64,000 bases of DNA from Dichotomocladium elegans (taxonomy: Eukaryota > Mucoromycota > Mucoromycetes > Mucorales > Lichtheimiaceae): assembly GCA_025716815.1 (NCBI GenBank), contig JAIXMN010000004.1, positions 434,001 to 498,000 on the forward strand, given 5' to 3'. The translations under genes and the position numbers were made by a program. Every line of letters starts with the position of its first letter. Positions within the stretch are counted from its first letter, which is position 1. Of the stretch, positions 43,585 to 54,266 are shown in pieces. The notes under the pieces were generated by a model that saw only the letters and a program-made list of their open reading frames with translations, was not told the DNA's origin and did not search any database.

Positions 43585-44782
43585 ATGAAGATATTTATAT
43601 CCGAATCAGTAGCCATCTACGAACCAGAAATTGCAGAGGTGTCTGCCTACATCAAACGGAGTCGACGAGCTCTCGTCGTGACTGGCGCCGGCATTTCCTG
43701 CAGTAGCGGCATTCCGGTAATAAGTCTCTGTTTTCTCATTAGCCGTCTGCTCGTCATGCAAACACATACCATAGGACTTCAGGTCGTCCAATGGTCTTTA
43801 TAACCTTGTGAAATCGCGCCATCCCAGTGTCGTTTTGAAAGGAGCAGAACTTTTTGATGCCACTTTATTCAAAGATCCCAACAAGACCAAATGCTTCTAT
43901 ACCTTCATGGCGGAACTTAAGACTCTCGTCTCTTCAGCAAAACCAACAGCCACCCACAAATTTTTGCGTAACATGCAAAGTGAAGGCCAGCTGCTAAGGC
44001 TTTATACACAAAACATCGATGATCTGGAACTTGCCCTAGAATTACCCGTCGTTCAATTGCATGGCACGCTGGCAACTGTCAAATGCACGCTCTGTTCATC
44101 CTCTTACAGCTTCTCAAAGGAGTATCAAGACGAATTCCGGGAAGGTAACGCGCCAATCTGTCCCAAATGCGAGGCTGCTGGTGCAGAGCGCATGCTATTG
44201 GGTAAGCGCCAGCTTGCCATCGGTACTTTGCGTCCCGACATTGTTCTATATAATGAAGACCACCCTGACGGCGAGAAGATCGGTCATCAGCAGTGCAGCG
44301 ACATAAAACGGAGACCCGATCTCCTTATTGTGCTAGGCACGTCACTGAAAATTCCCGGGATTAAAAAATTTATCAAGCTAGCAGCGCGCACAGTGCGAAA
44401 TTCTAAGAACGGTATTACTGTCTTTGTCAACAAGACTCCTCCTACCAAAGAATGGGACAACGTCTTTGACTATCAGATCGTTGGCGATGCGGATGCGTGG
44501 GTTAGCATGACCGAAGCTAAACTTCAAGATAAGGCAGCCCTGGCAGCAGCGTGGACGCGAATCCAGAATAGAAAGGCGCGTCAAGCAGAAGAAGAAGATG
44601 ATGATGAGAAGGAAAATCGCATAGCGCCTGTATCACCAGCATCTGTAACCACAAAGAAGAAGAGAGTAGTCGAAGTAAAGGGTCAAACGACATTAGATAA
44701 TTATAAAGTCACCAAGCGAACGAGAACCCTGAAATCACCTTCAAGAAATGGCGGAATTGGGAAGATAGTAGAAGCGAAATAA
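43585..44782 (+). CDS. Sirtuin (Sir2-family NAD-dependent deacylase), 379 aa, 2 exons
   Basis: Sirtuins remove acyl groups from lysines using NAD+. Exons 43585-43716 and 43775-44782, one 58-nt intron. Motifs: GAGIS at 34-38 with SCSSGIPDFRSSNGLY (NAD loop), TQNID at 122-126, catalytic His at about 140 (VVQLHGTL), zinc site C148/C151 (CTLC) and C173/C176 (CPKC), LRPDIVLYNEDHP, and LLIVLGTSLKIPGIKKFIK, then FVNKTPP. After the domain (about 300) there is an acidic stretch (EEEDDDEKENR) and a basic tail (TTKKKRVVEVKGQTT, KVTKRTRTLKSPS), which looks like a nuclear-localisation type region. The order and the GVLRPDIV-type variant resemble the Hst3/Hst4 group (histone H3 K56 deacetylases), but this assignment is by eye. 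Confidence 0.93.
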
Positions 44783-45034
44783 AAAACAAAAATTACGGAC
44801 TATGCCATGCCCTTCACTCATCAACACCACTCGTACGATGTGTCGACAGCCCCTTTTCCCCAAAGCTATCCTTAAAACGCACCACAGGCGGGAGTTCCAA
44901 GTCTTCCGAGTGGAAATAACAACGTTCGACAAGTCAAGCCACAGTGATCTTCACTGAAGGCTTATTGCTTGCTACAATCAGCAGAATATGTATATTCTGA
45001 TGTGGAAGGTAAGTGGATTACCAGGTATATACCG
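44783..45034. other. 3' flank of the sirtuin gene
   Basis: 'gcgaaataaaaaac' at the stop suggests a nearby poly(A) signal. Nothing else recognised. Confidence 0.3.
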
Positions 45035-45430
45035 TTTTCCAAAATTGAGGTCGTGTCCTAGCAGTTCTGAAGTCGCGTTTTGCCCAGAAATCTTTATGCA
45101 GGATGACAACGCATAATGTCGCATACACAGGGAAAGATCTCTCATTAATCCATCTCCAAATACATCGAGTCTCGAGAATATCGATGCGCCTAACTTCCAT
45201 CCTATTTGCCTGAACTCAATCCTATTGGACAGTTTTGGTCCGTTGCGAAGAACAGAGTAAAACCTAATAGGTTCTTGGAAAGCGAAACACAGATGATCCG
45301 AATCAGTGAAACGTCGAATAGCTTAAAGTTGAGCGATTCTAGGGATTCGTCTCTCGTTCTTACAGGTCAAGTTAACTGTCGTAATAGGGGTTTTATAATC
45401 AGGCTCGTGATTAGTCTACAAAGACCATTG
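45035..45430 (+). mobile_element. Short internally deleted Tc1/mariner derivative (MITE-like), copy G
   Basis: Terminal region ('ccaaaattgaggtcgtgtcct', 'ctgaagtcgcgttttgccc', 'ataatgtcgcatacaca') joined via 'tctcattaatccatct' to 'ccaaatacatcgagtctcgagaatatcgatgcgcc', then LPELNPIGQFWSVAKNRVKP and NRFLESETQMIRISET, then the same 3' sequence as copy H. About 400 bases in all. It is a non-autonomous derivative of the DD34E family with the central transposase removed. Confidence 0.7.
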
Positions 45431-46379
45431 CGGTATGTATATCAATATGAATATGTTAAAAAAGAGAGGAAAAACAGTGAATATGAGAAGATACCGGATA
45501 CCAGATTTCTTTGGATATGTTGAAGGATTGTTGAGATATAAAGAACATTACTCCTATCTCAATGATGTAGTATTAGATCGGACCTCGGATAAAACGAAGA
45601 AATAGACGCTATAAATGACGGGCGAATGGTCATTTATCTGACCGTATAGAGCAACTCATCGGTGAAGCAGGTGATGAAGAGCTTTCTCATCCTGTGAGGT
45701 CTTTGTAGAATGTATCTTTGTTTATCATTAATAATAACTGTATGCTTACATACATGTTCATTGGTATGAGGCAACAAGTCTTCTGTACGTAGTACAGTAG
45801 TTGTTTTAATACGCAATCCCTCGCGCACAGCAGCATGACTCTCTTGCTGCCTCATAATTAAACAATGTCACTTCGTCTGTCACATTAGCCTTGATGCAAC
45901 GGTTTGCAGCTGAGTCATCGCCTGTATCTTGATCATCATGATGACAATATGAAAAAACGAAGGGCCTTTTTAAGCTTATCTGCAACAAAACTGTGGTCTG
46001 ATAGCCAAGAAGCATCGTGAAATAGCAGCGATGAACGCCGTAGATGGAAGTTGTCTGAAGGAGAATCTCATCTGATACGTCACAGTGCTTGTTTCAGCAT
46101 TGTCAACCATATGGATGAGTGATATTTCGTAAATAGTAGAGATTCTGGACGAACTATTTACTATTTATCAAATCCTTCCTTGGCCTCTCTTCTATGGTTT
46201 ATCCTGTATGAATCTTTATATCGACTTACTTGTTTTTCGAATCTAACATCTTCTGCCCTTTGTAGATTGACTAATCGTACCCTTACTTGATGAGCCGTGG
46301 AAGAGAGGTCAAAACGGAATCGCATCATCCAATGAGGCAGCGATTTGACTGCCTTCCGCTAGGGTCAACTCTTTGTTTT
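45431..46379. other. Intergenic, nothing recognised
   Basis: No frame with family resemblance on either strand. AT-rich and gene-poor. May hold older transposon sequence. Confidence 0.3.
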
Positions 46380-46860
46380 TTATGCGTCTTGCGTCTTGCG
46401 TCTTGCGTTGACTGTGCCTGTGTCTGCCCCTGCCGTGGATTCGGCGTTGCTCTCATATAAGGTGCTCCCTTTTTTTGCTGTCGTCTGCCTCGTTCCCGTG
46501 CTCACCCGGTGAAATTTGCCGATGCCCCGCCTTCCGCCGGCTTCGTGCCCGCCATTGTGCCCCCATTGTGCCCCCATTGTGCCCCTGCTATTGTCTCTGG
46601 TGTTGCCTGTCCTTGCCCCTGCCGCTACTCCTGGCGCACCATCGATCTTTTTGCCATGGTTATCGCCATGTGTACACCTGGATACACCTGCTGTAAGTCA
46701 GGTAGTAAGTCAAAGTGTAAAGGAAATGTTTCTTTGACTAACGAGATATTTTTACCTGTTTATACGACAATTTCGTATAATTCATGCAACAGTTTGAACG
46801 ACATTATTTTGTTTTGTGTACGAAATTTGTTTTAGAAAATAAAAATACAGTATAGAGCAT
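46380..46860 (+). mobile_element. Possible solo tail of the Tc1/mariner family
   Basis: A C-rich stretch (46490-46690, with tandem 'cattgtgccccc' units) is followed by AT-rich sequence ending 'cgaaatttgttttagaaaataaaaat' (46820-46850). The C-rich then AT-rich order and the final 'acgaaattt...gaaaataaa' resemble the 3' tails of copies B, C and D. No transposase sequence precedes it. Similarity is weak in the C-rich part, so this is tentative. Confidence 0.3.
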
Positions 46861-47249
46861 ACAATGCGCTCGAGTACTGTATTCATCGTTGCGATGTCCT
46901 GTTAATTTTGATAGATCGAATGAAACACATGCTGATCAATCTACGGCGCAACAAATTGCACGCATATATCAAATATTGATCTAAGCATACGGTATATTCC
47001 AAAATCAAGGTCGTGCTCTGCCAGTCCTGAAGTCGCAGGATCACAAAATAAAATCGCGTTTTCCCCACAATACGCGTGATGACAGACCGAATGTCACATG
47101 CACACACGCAAAGATGTCGCATAAAAAAAGCTCGTCCTTTTGACTCTTTCTCTTTTATACAGTTTTACATTCGAAATGAGCAATCTATTTTTCTATTACG
47201 ATGGTCAAGATCATGTCGTTGATGGAGAAATGTACTTCCTGTAATCCGT

Positions 47250-48227
47250 TTGTTCTAGCACTAAGTATCTGCGTAGCATATCTTGCAAAGGTAACTCTGA
47301 TCTTACTACCACACACATTCCCAAGCGAAAGATATGTACAGACATTCGGATGAAAGAAGCAGGGATCAAGCGCAGTTATACAGCCTACACTGACCAAGAC
47401 AAGATCAATTTTTTAGACTGATGTTTGAGAAAGTTTGAGTGCATCAGCATGTTCGTTCGCGTATTCTCACTGAAGAGCACAAGAGCGTTATTAGAATGCG
47501 TTGATGAGAATTTATCCATTGTCCTAGAGCAGCTGATGGTGCAACTGCTCCAAAGATTTGAGGGTCTCAAAGTATCTAAAACGGCGCTCCATCGATTATG
47601 AAAGCGAATGCAACTTGTCATTGAAATGGCTCGGTTTCAGCCTGTATACAGGAATAGCGCTGCGAAGATCCAAGAGCGCGTTGACTGGGTGCGCAGGTGG
47701 GACAGGACCGATACCGACTTTAGAAAAAACTGCGTTCTCCTTGACGAGGCCGGATTCCATATTTATATGAAACGCAGCATGGCATGGTCCAAGAAAGGGA
47801 CTCCTGCAGTGGCCGCAACACCAAAGACAAGAGCAAACGCAACCGCAATCTTGGGAGCAATCTCAGCATCGGGCATCATTAAATGTAGTTTGAGGCTCCC
47901 ACAGCCATTAACCAAGGGAAAAAGAGGTCATATCAATCTGAAGTTACAATCATAAGAAGTATAACTGGACATTATGTCAACTTCTTTAAGGCTAAGATAT
48001 ACAAGATGGATGACTATGAACATATGAAGGGCCATTATTTGGTAATGGATAATGCACCTATCCATGAGGCTGAGGATATATCTAAATACATCGAGTCTGG
48101 AGGATATCGATGCACTTATCTTCGACCATGCTCGCCCGAACTCAATCCGATTGAGCAGTTTTTGACAGTTGTCCAGAGCAAAGTAAAAGGCAAGAGGTTA
48201 CCTATGATCCATTCTGCAATCTTCTAA
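47250..48227 (+). pseudogene. Broken Tc1/mariner transposase of copy D
   Basis: Pieces: KEAGIKRSYTAYTDQDKI (47350-47405), HVRSRILTEEHKS (47450-47490) with a 2-base deletion relative to copy C, a frame shift near 47600, then RVDWVRRWDRTDTDFRKNC, VLLDEAGFHIYMKRSMAWSK, ATAILGAISASGIIK, and LVMDNAPIHEAEDI with CSPELNPIEQFLTVVQSKVK (48040-48190). All three catalytic residues of the DD34E triad are present (unlike copy C), but the frame is interrupted several times. Same HTH-linker deletion as copy C. Confidence 0.75.
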
Positions 48228-48264
48228 TATTGCGGATCCTCTGCAGATAACGATATCAACGTAA

Positions 48265-48608
48265 CTCAAGTGCCTCGAGAGGAGAGGATATGGGTTTTGG
48301 GTGGGACTGTAGTTTGGCTGCACCCGCGCAGGTCACCCACCACGGGTTTGTCGAGGTGCGTTTGTTTTCGTCTGCTTCCTCCGCTATTTCCCCCGATGCT
48401 TCTGCCGCTGGTGTTGTCGTTGGGTCGTCGTCATCCGTCCTCATACCTTGCTCCAACCCTTCTGCCGTCGCACCCACCGTCGACGTTCAATAGCTCCGGA
48501 TCCTTCCTTTCTTCCCTGTTCCACCGGTGTTACCGCAATGGTACAATTAGCTACTTTCGGGGTAAGTTGAAGGGTAAGATAGGGCTGATATTTTATGTTT
48601 TTATGTGA
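48265..48608 (+). other. GC-rich 3' tail of copy D with a 112-codon open frame
   Basis: An uninterrupted frame 48270-48608 reads PREERIWVLGGTVVWLHPRR, a Leu/Pro/Arg/Ser-rich centre, and NSSGSFLSSLFHRCYRNGTI with SYFRGKLKGK at the end. Corresponding blocks are visible in copies B and C. The frame begins with ATG only if the preceding codon is used (GTG/CTG in places), and no ribosome-context argument can be made. It may be non-coding. Confidence 0.4.
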
Positions 48609-48798
48609 CATTTTATTTCACCCTATGTGCCATAATTTTCCTTCCTTACGAAATTTAGTACCTAAAGCCCTGGATCCCCCTCCAAAAAAAAATAGTTCCA
48701 AAGCAGTGCAAGCCGAACTTCCACACTCCGCCTTATTTTTATAGTTTTTTTTTGGCAGGCCTTTTTCTTTATTATTTTTGCAAGTCAATACAAACGAC

Positions 48799-49175
48799 AT
48801 GTTTGGTGCATTTCGTCCGTCCCTTGTCGCCCAGGGTGGCCTTTTATGGTTTGTCTGTTGCTGGCTAACTTTGTCATGATGACATGATTATAATGAGCCG
48901 CTTTTAGGAAAAACCCTTTTCGCATGTCCGGCACACGAAAGGCCAATGTTCGGAAACGATTGAAGGCTGTTGACGATGTCATTGCCACTGTTGCAGAATC
49001 GGGTGTTCAGTGCAAAGCGCTGGACAAGGCTATGGCATTGCCTAAGGAATCCGAAATGACACCTCGCGACAAATACACTGTGTTCAGCCGCTATGCTAAT
49101 GGCCACCGCAAGTCGTTCCACAAGGTCCCCAAGTTCACAAAAAAGACCATGAGAACAAGCCCTCCCGGTTTCTAG
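48799..49175 (+). CDS. MRPL31: Mitochondrial large-subunit ribosomal protein mL60 (MRPL31), 105 aa, 2 exons
   Basis: Component of the fungal mitochondrial 54S subunit. Exons 48799-48848 and 48908-49175 with a 59-nt intron. The first exon gives MFGAFRPSLVAQGGLL, joining to WKNPFRMSGTRKANVRKRLK, AVDDVIATVAESG, then the family-typical end KYTVFSRYANGHRKSFHKVP and KFTKKTMRTSPPGF. Without the short first exon the protein would begin at an internal Met (48924) and lose the conserved GGLLWK motif. The N-terminus is hydrophobic and basic, in keeping with mitochondrial import. It sits right after transposon copy D, about 120 bases from its approximate end. Confidence 0.9.
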
Positions 49176-49468
49176 ACATCACCGCCTCCCTTCATGCTCA
49201 ACATCTTTGTATGTATTTTTTTAACCAAAAAAGAACGATAGCGTATTTTTTCTCTCTCCCCTCCCCCATTGTACAGTCTGAAAGAGAGGAAGAAATGCAA
49301 GAACTTTTTTTTTGTAAAAGTGCGCATGACGAAAGGACAGCAAGTCAGAAACTAAAAGAGGTGGGATCCACTGAATGTTTATAATGGCGTGTACATGTAT
49401 ATGTATCTGTTTAGATTAGTATATTGGTACCTGGAGTATGTTATCATCTGTGAATGGCATTTTCTCTT

Positions 49469-52400
49469 CTATAGAGCCAGGGCATCTTCAATAAGTTTGG
49501 ATTGTTGGACACGGAACCGGGACGAGATGCCCATTGCCGGTGCAGCGAGAGGGCCACGGCCTACGTATTCAATCTATCGACGTCGCATCGATAATTAGAT
49601 ACCGGATTTACAATGTCAGCAAGCCAGGCCCGTTTCCCACCCTGCCCTTGTAGCTCTCTGTACCTTGCTCTGATAGGGGAGAAGATGGCCTAAGCGGGGA
49701 GCAATGAATGAATAGGCCCCTGCATTCTGTGGTTCTTCTTGACACCAAACAAACTGTCTAGCAGCGTAATAGTTGCCCAGTAGCTTCTCAATTTCGTCTC
49801 TTGGGAACGGGCATAGTTCCTGAAGAAGCATATAGATAAATATACTAGACTCGCGCGCAGCCAAGTCCTCAAAGTTACCTCCATGCGCAAAAATGCAATC
49901 TTATCATCGAGTCCTCTCGCAGCTCTCTCCTTGACGAGATCATAATAGACCTTTCCGGACACAAAAACAACTTTCTCTACCGATCCAGGATCCTGAGAGC
50001 AGATCGGGTCGTCCAACACAGGTTGGAAGCGAGTGCCTGGGCCCATGTCGGACAATGGGCTCACAGCAACAGCCTATCATGCATTGTCAGAGGTTTGATG
50101 TGCAGTGTATTATACGAGGCACTTGCCGACTTCAAAAGACCCTTAGGCGACATTACGATGAGCGGTTTACGATAGCTGCGGAGCATCTAATGGAGATGAG
50201 CCATTAGCCACAGTGCATCTTCACATGGTATTTATTATCTTACCTGTCTCCTGAGAACATGGAAGTATTGAGCTGGAGTTGTACAGTTAACTACATGCCA
50301 GTTTGGCGTAACGTCATAGGTCTGATCGATATCAAATGGATCATCGCTCATCTATAAAAAGCGGGTATGTCAGACACACATATCGTACTTGGCTAGAATC
50401 TCAGGCGTCTCTCCGTCGCCAGAGCGGAAAACAATGATACCTGGAGGAAACGCTCGACTCGGCCAGAGGAGTGCTCAGGACCTGCGCCATCCTGTCCATG
50501 AGGCAGAAGCATCACCAGACCGGACTGTCTTAGCCATTTTGCTTCACCGCTCGAGATGAATGTATCAATCGTGATTTGAGCCCCGTTGAAAAAGTCACCA
50601 AACTGGGCCTCCCATAATACCAGCCTATTCGGTGTCTCGATCGACATGCCGTATTCGAATCCCAGGACGGCGTATTCGCTCAGTGGACTATTTGCCACTT
50701 CGAGCAATCCTTGATTTGGCCCGAGGCCGCTGTTGAGTGGCACCACGACATTCTCGGTTTCTTGGCAGACGAACATCGCATGTCGCTGCGAGAACGTTCC
50801 ACGACCGACGTCCTGGCCAGAGATACGAACATCATATCCTTCTTTAAGCAAACTTCCAAAGGCAAGCGCCTCAGCCGTGGCCCAGTCAACTGTGCCCTGA
50901 TCGAGCTTCTTGAGTCGTGCCTCGACGTGATACTTCTCAAGGCGCGGGTGGAGCTTCATCGGGGCCGGGGGTGTCACCGACTGCCGGCCAATTTCGACGA
51001 GCTCATCGAGATGCGCACATCCTGTCGTGACTGGATCCTCGTGGCGGTCTTTGGGATGGTGGATGTCCTTCCAGTTACCCTGGAGATGGTACGAAGCGGG
51101 CGTTTTTACAGGACCCTCGTTAGCTTTCGCTAGGGCCACCTCTAAAACCTGTCTCTGCTGATCGCGCACTGCCTGAATGGCTTCTTGGGAGATGGTCTCA
51201 TCCGCAAGCAACTTCCGCTCATAGCTCTTGAGCACAGAATCGTGCTGTCGGATGCGTTTGTACATGAGTGGCTGTGTAAAGGCTGGCTCATCAAGTTCGT
51301 TATGACCCCAGCGGCGATAGCACATGAGATCAAGGATGATGTCCTAAATAACACTGTCAGCGTACATTCGCAAAGAAAAAAAAATATGTAAATGGGCTAA
51401 GTTTACCTTTTTAAATTTGTTGCGGTACTCAAACACCAAGTCCATGGCTCTTGCCACATCCTCTGGATAGTCTCCGTTTACATGGACGACGGGTACATTG
51501 ATCATTTTACCAATATCCGAACAATAGGTGGATGACCGTGCATTTTGTGCTTCGGTGGTGTATCCCACCTGGTTATTTACGACAATATGCACAGAGCCGC
51601 CTGATGAGTAATGCGGCAGATTTGACAGACTTAATGACTCCATCACAACACCTTGTCCAGTGAAAGCCTGCAATAAGTAGGGAGTCGTTAGCATGTTTTT
51701 GCCAGACCAAACTCAACTTCCAAAGCACTTACAGAATCGCCATGAATTTGGACGGCCAGGACACGGTCGCCCAAACTACAATCAGGATCAGCAGAACGCA
51801 TAAGCTCGGCTTGTTTGGCTCGGGCTTTTCCCATGACGACCGGGTTGATAGCTTCCAAATGGGACGGGTTGCTTAACAAGGATACATGTACAGAGTGGTC
51901 ATTGTATTTCAAATCCGGATTATTGACTGAAAGGATTAGAGGCGATGCGGTAGTGTTAGCAATCGTTTCCTATGAGACAATTCCCTGCAGCCATAACGTA
52001 CTTAAATGAGAAATCACATCGCCTGAATGAACTGTATTATCTGGTAGCTCCGAGTTGCCTTTTATCTTGCTAAATAAGGCAGCATAAGGATATTCCAAGA
52101 GATCACAAAGCAGATTCAAACGCCCTCGATGTGGCATTCCAATAATGACGTCGTTGACACCGGCTTGATTCTATCGCTTAGTATGCAGAACAAAGAGTGT
52201 GTGGCTCGGGAGCAAAACGAACCTTTTGCTGATAGTTCAAAAAGGCGATCCATGGCAACCATCATGCTCTCTGCGCCCTCTAGACCGTACCGCTTTACAT
52301 TTGGGAACTTCTTTGCCAAAAAGTGATCGAAGGTCTAGGCACCATAACCAATGAATAATGTATATGTTACGACAGACCTGCATCAAGGTCCATCATCCAC

Positions 52401-53222
52401 TGTCTCCCCTCACGCACATACCTCCGATTTGGCCAGGAGCTCATGAATTCTCTTCTTTTGGTCGGTCGACAGCTGGGGTTTTGTCCAAGATTCCACTGCA
52501 TGATACCACCACCGTCGCTCACTTGCAGACTATAAGTTTTGCCGATCAATATTCCCACGACTCCTGGCTCCGAACACAGTTCTTCCTTTTCCCCTGGCTT
52601 TAACTTACTGGCAGGTGCATAAACTCATAAGCGATCTTTCCACAGTAGACCTCTCGAAGGTGATTCAAGATGGTCTCGAAATTGGCCTCCTCTCTTGCGG
52701 AGGACTCTACGGCTGACTCGGTTACATGAAGGATACCTACCACAGATACGTGTCAATGACAATTTTTTTTGTTTTGTTTTGTTTGCTCGGGGATTCCCAT
52801 GCTTACCTGCAAGGTTAAACACTTCTTTTGTGTCCGTCAGACCATAACGTTCCGGTTGGAGAGCAAGAACCTTTCTGTCGGATGGCATAGGTTTGCGTCA
52901 GAATTGATGGCGCGCCCAAGGAACGATGTGCTTGAACTGCTACTACTTACTCATGCTCCAGAATATCCAGTGGATCCAATTTGGCGGACTTGTGTCCGTA
53001 TGTGCGGTATGCCTGGACAAGACGCAACAGACTGCCGTAGGCCATGCGATTTGCGAGTTCCTCGGTGGTATAGTCAGGCATCTTGAACTCTTTTGGTACT
53101 CGGTAGCCGTACACGTCACGGTCGTGGTAGAGCCGCCTTGCAGGACGGAGCTTGGAGAGTCCGAGTGACCGACCTGGCTGTGTTCTCCGCAGGACCGATT
53201 GTCTAATATAACTAGAAAGCAT
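49469..53222 (-). CDS. DHTKD1: 2-oxoadipate dehydrogenase E1 component (DHTKD1), mitochondrial, 943 aa, 14 exons
   Basis: Thiamine-diphosphate E1 that decarboxylates 2-oxoadipate in the lysine/tryptophan degradation pathway, working with the E2/E3 of the 2-oxoglutarate dehydrogenase complex in the matrix. Exons, transcript order: 52951-53222, 52807-52874, 52609-52736, 52422-52529, 52223-52334, 52002-52163, 51733-51926, 51407-51667, 50441-51343, 50244-50351, 50127-50186, 49879-50073, 49664-49819, 49469-49573. The N-terminus is Arg-rich ([20 protein letters not shown]), a likely presequence, followed by [10 protein letters not shown]. Signatures: [156 protein letters not shown], and a final [12 protein letters not shown]. 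The VYGYR start and overall length (human about 919) point to DHTKD1 rather than OGDH. One intron (50074-50126) seems to start with GC. Confidence 0.94.
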
Positions 53223-54266
53223 GTCTTGCGTCTACCTGAAGGGAGAAGAAGAGGAAGAGGAAGAGGAAGAACAAGAAGAAGAAGGGAAGATGAGTAGGTG
53301 ACCGAGTTTCATCCCATGAATTTTTCCACGCTCCCCACTCCATTTCCCTTGTGACCTCACGGTTGCTCCGGACGATCGCGGGTAAAACGCCCAACATGCG
53401 CAAGTGGATAGGCACGCCACTCAGGAACAAAGATACGAGGAGTAGCAGGACTCTGCCTATTTTATTTGGATGATCAGGGTCTCTCTCATTTTTCCCAAAG
53501 ACAATCTAGGTTGCTGTTATAAGAAAAGCTCTGTGGCTCAGTATAATATATTTATAACCATTCTATCCACAGAAAACATGTTGAGGTCATTCTTTATCAA
53601 GCGTGGATGGATGTAGAGACTGTCGCCTCTTTTCCGCCACCCCCAACTTTGGTTTAATCACATGATCTGAAACTTTGGGCTCTTGGACGGCCCCCTGCTT
53701 TTTTATGACAAAAATAAAAAAAAAAAATAGTACGGAGAATAAAAATAGAAAAGCTGTCACGGACCTCGTGGAAGGTATAAAAAACAATGATGTTTGCTCA
53801 AAAAAAAATTCTTTTCTTCATCGCTTTGTCCGGAAGATCCGCTCATGTCGCATTACATACGGGATGCTTTGTTGCATTCAACAATTAAAAGCGATAGGGA
53901 AGTTCCTCTGACAAACCGGCCTTTTGGTCGCTTAAGTCTGTAAAGGACGGAAGGGCAGTGTATACTGCTTGCCTTACTACTTTGGGTAGTTACAAGTGCT
54001 GCTCGAGGGCTGTAGTAGGCGCCTAACTTCGTCATTAAATCAGAATATTGCGGATGAGGCAATGAAAATTGCTTTAACTCAAAGAGGGCTACTCTTCAAG
54101 CAAAGCGATCCAACTTATTTTTTTTAAAAAAAGTCAATGAAAACGAAATATTATAAACAAAGTGCTAGGGTGGTGGGGTTGGTGGGGAAAGCGTCGAGAG
54201 TAGGAAATAAAGGTCGCGTCTGTTTTCTTTGGTGTTTCTCCCTCAGAGATGGTCTCGCTGTTTTGC
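53223..54266. other. Upstream region of DHTKD1 and downstream of Hsk3
   Basis: Contains the probable 5' leader/promoter of DHTKD1 and A-rich stretches (53705-53820). No gene is seen. Confidence 0.3.
53240..53290. repeat. Purine-rich (GAA/GAGGAA)n tract
   Basis: On the DHTKD1 coding strand this is a CTT/CCTCTT pyrimidine tract 18-70 bases before the ATG, a typical position for a fungal 5' leader or core-promoter element. Confidence 0.6.

Larger units (their letters stand above)
46985..48680 (+). mobile_element. Tc1/mariner-like DD34E element copy D (near full length, inactive)
   Basis: About 1.7 kb with the same order as copy C: terminal region ('ccaaaatcaaggtcgtgctctg', 'ctgaagtcgcaggatcac', 'gaatgtcacatgcacacacgcaaagatgtcgc'), leader, frameshifted transposase (about 47250-48227), GC-rich tail (48265-48600), and 'cttacgaaattta'. 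Long stretches are almost identical to copy C over the catalytic part and tail, so the two shared a recent ancestor. Ends are approximate; I could not identify target-site duplications. Confidence 0.78.
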
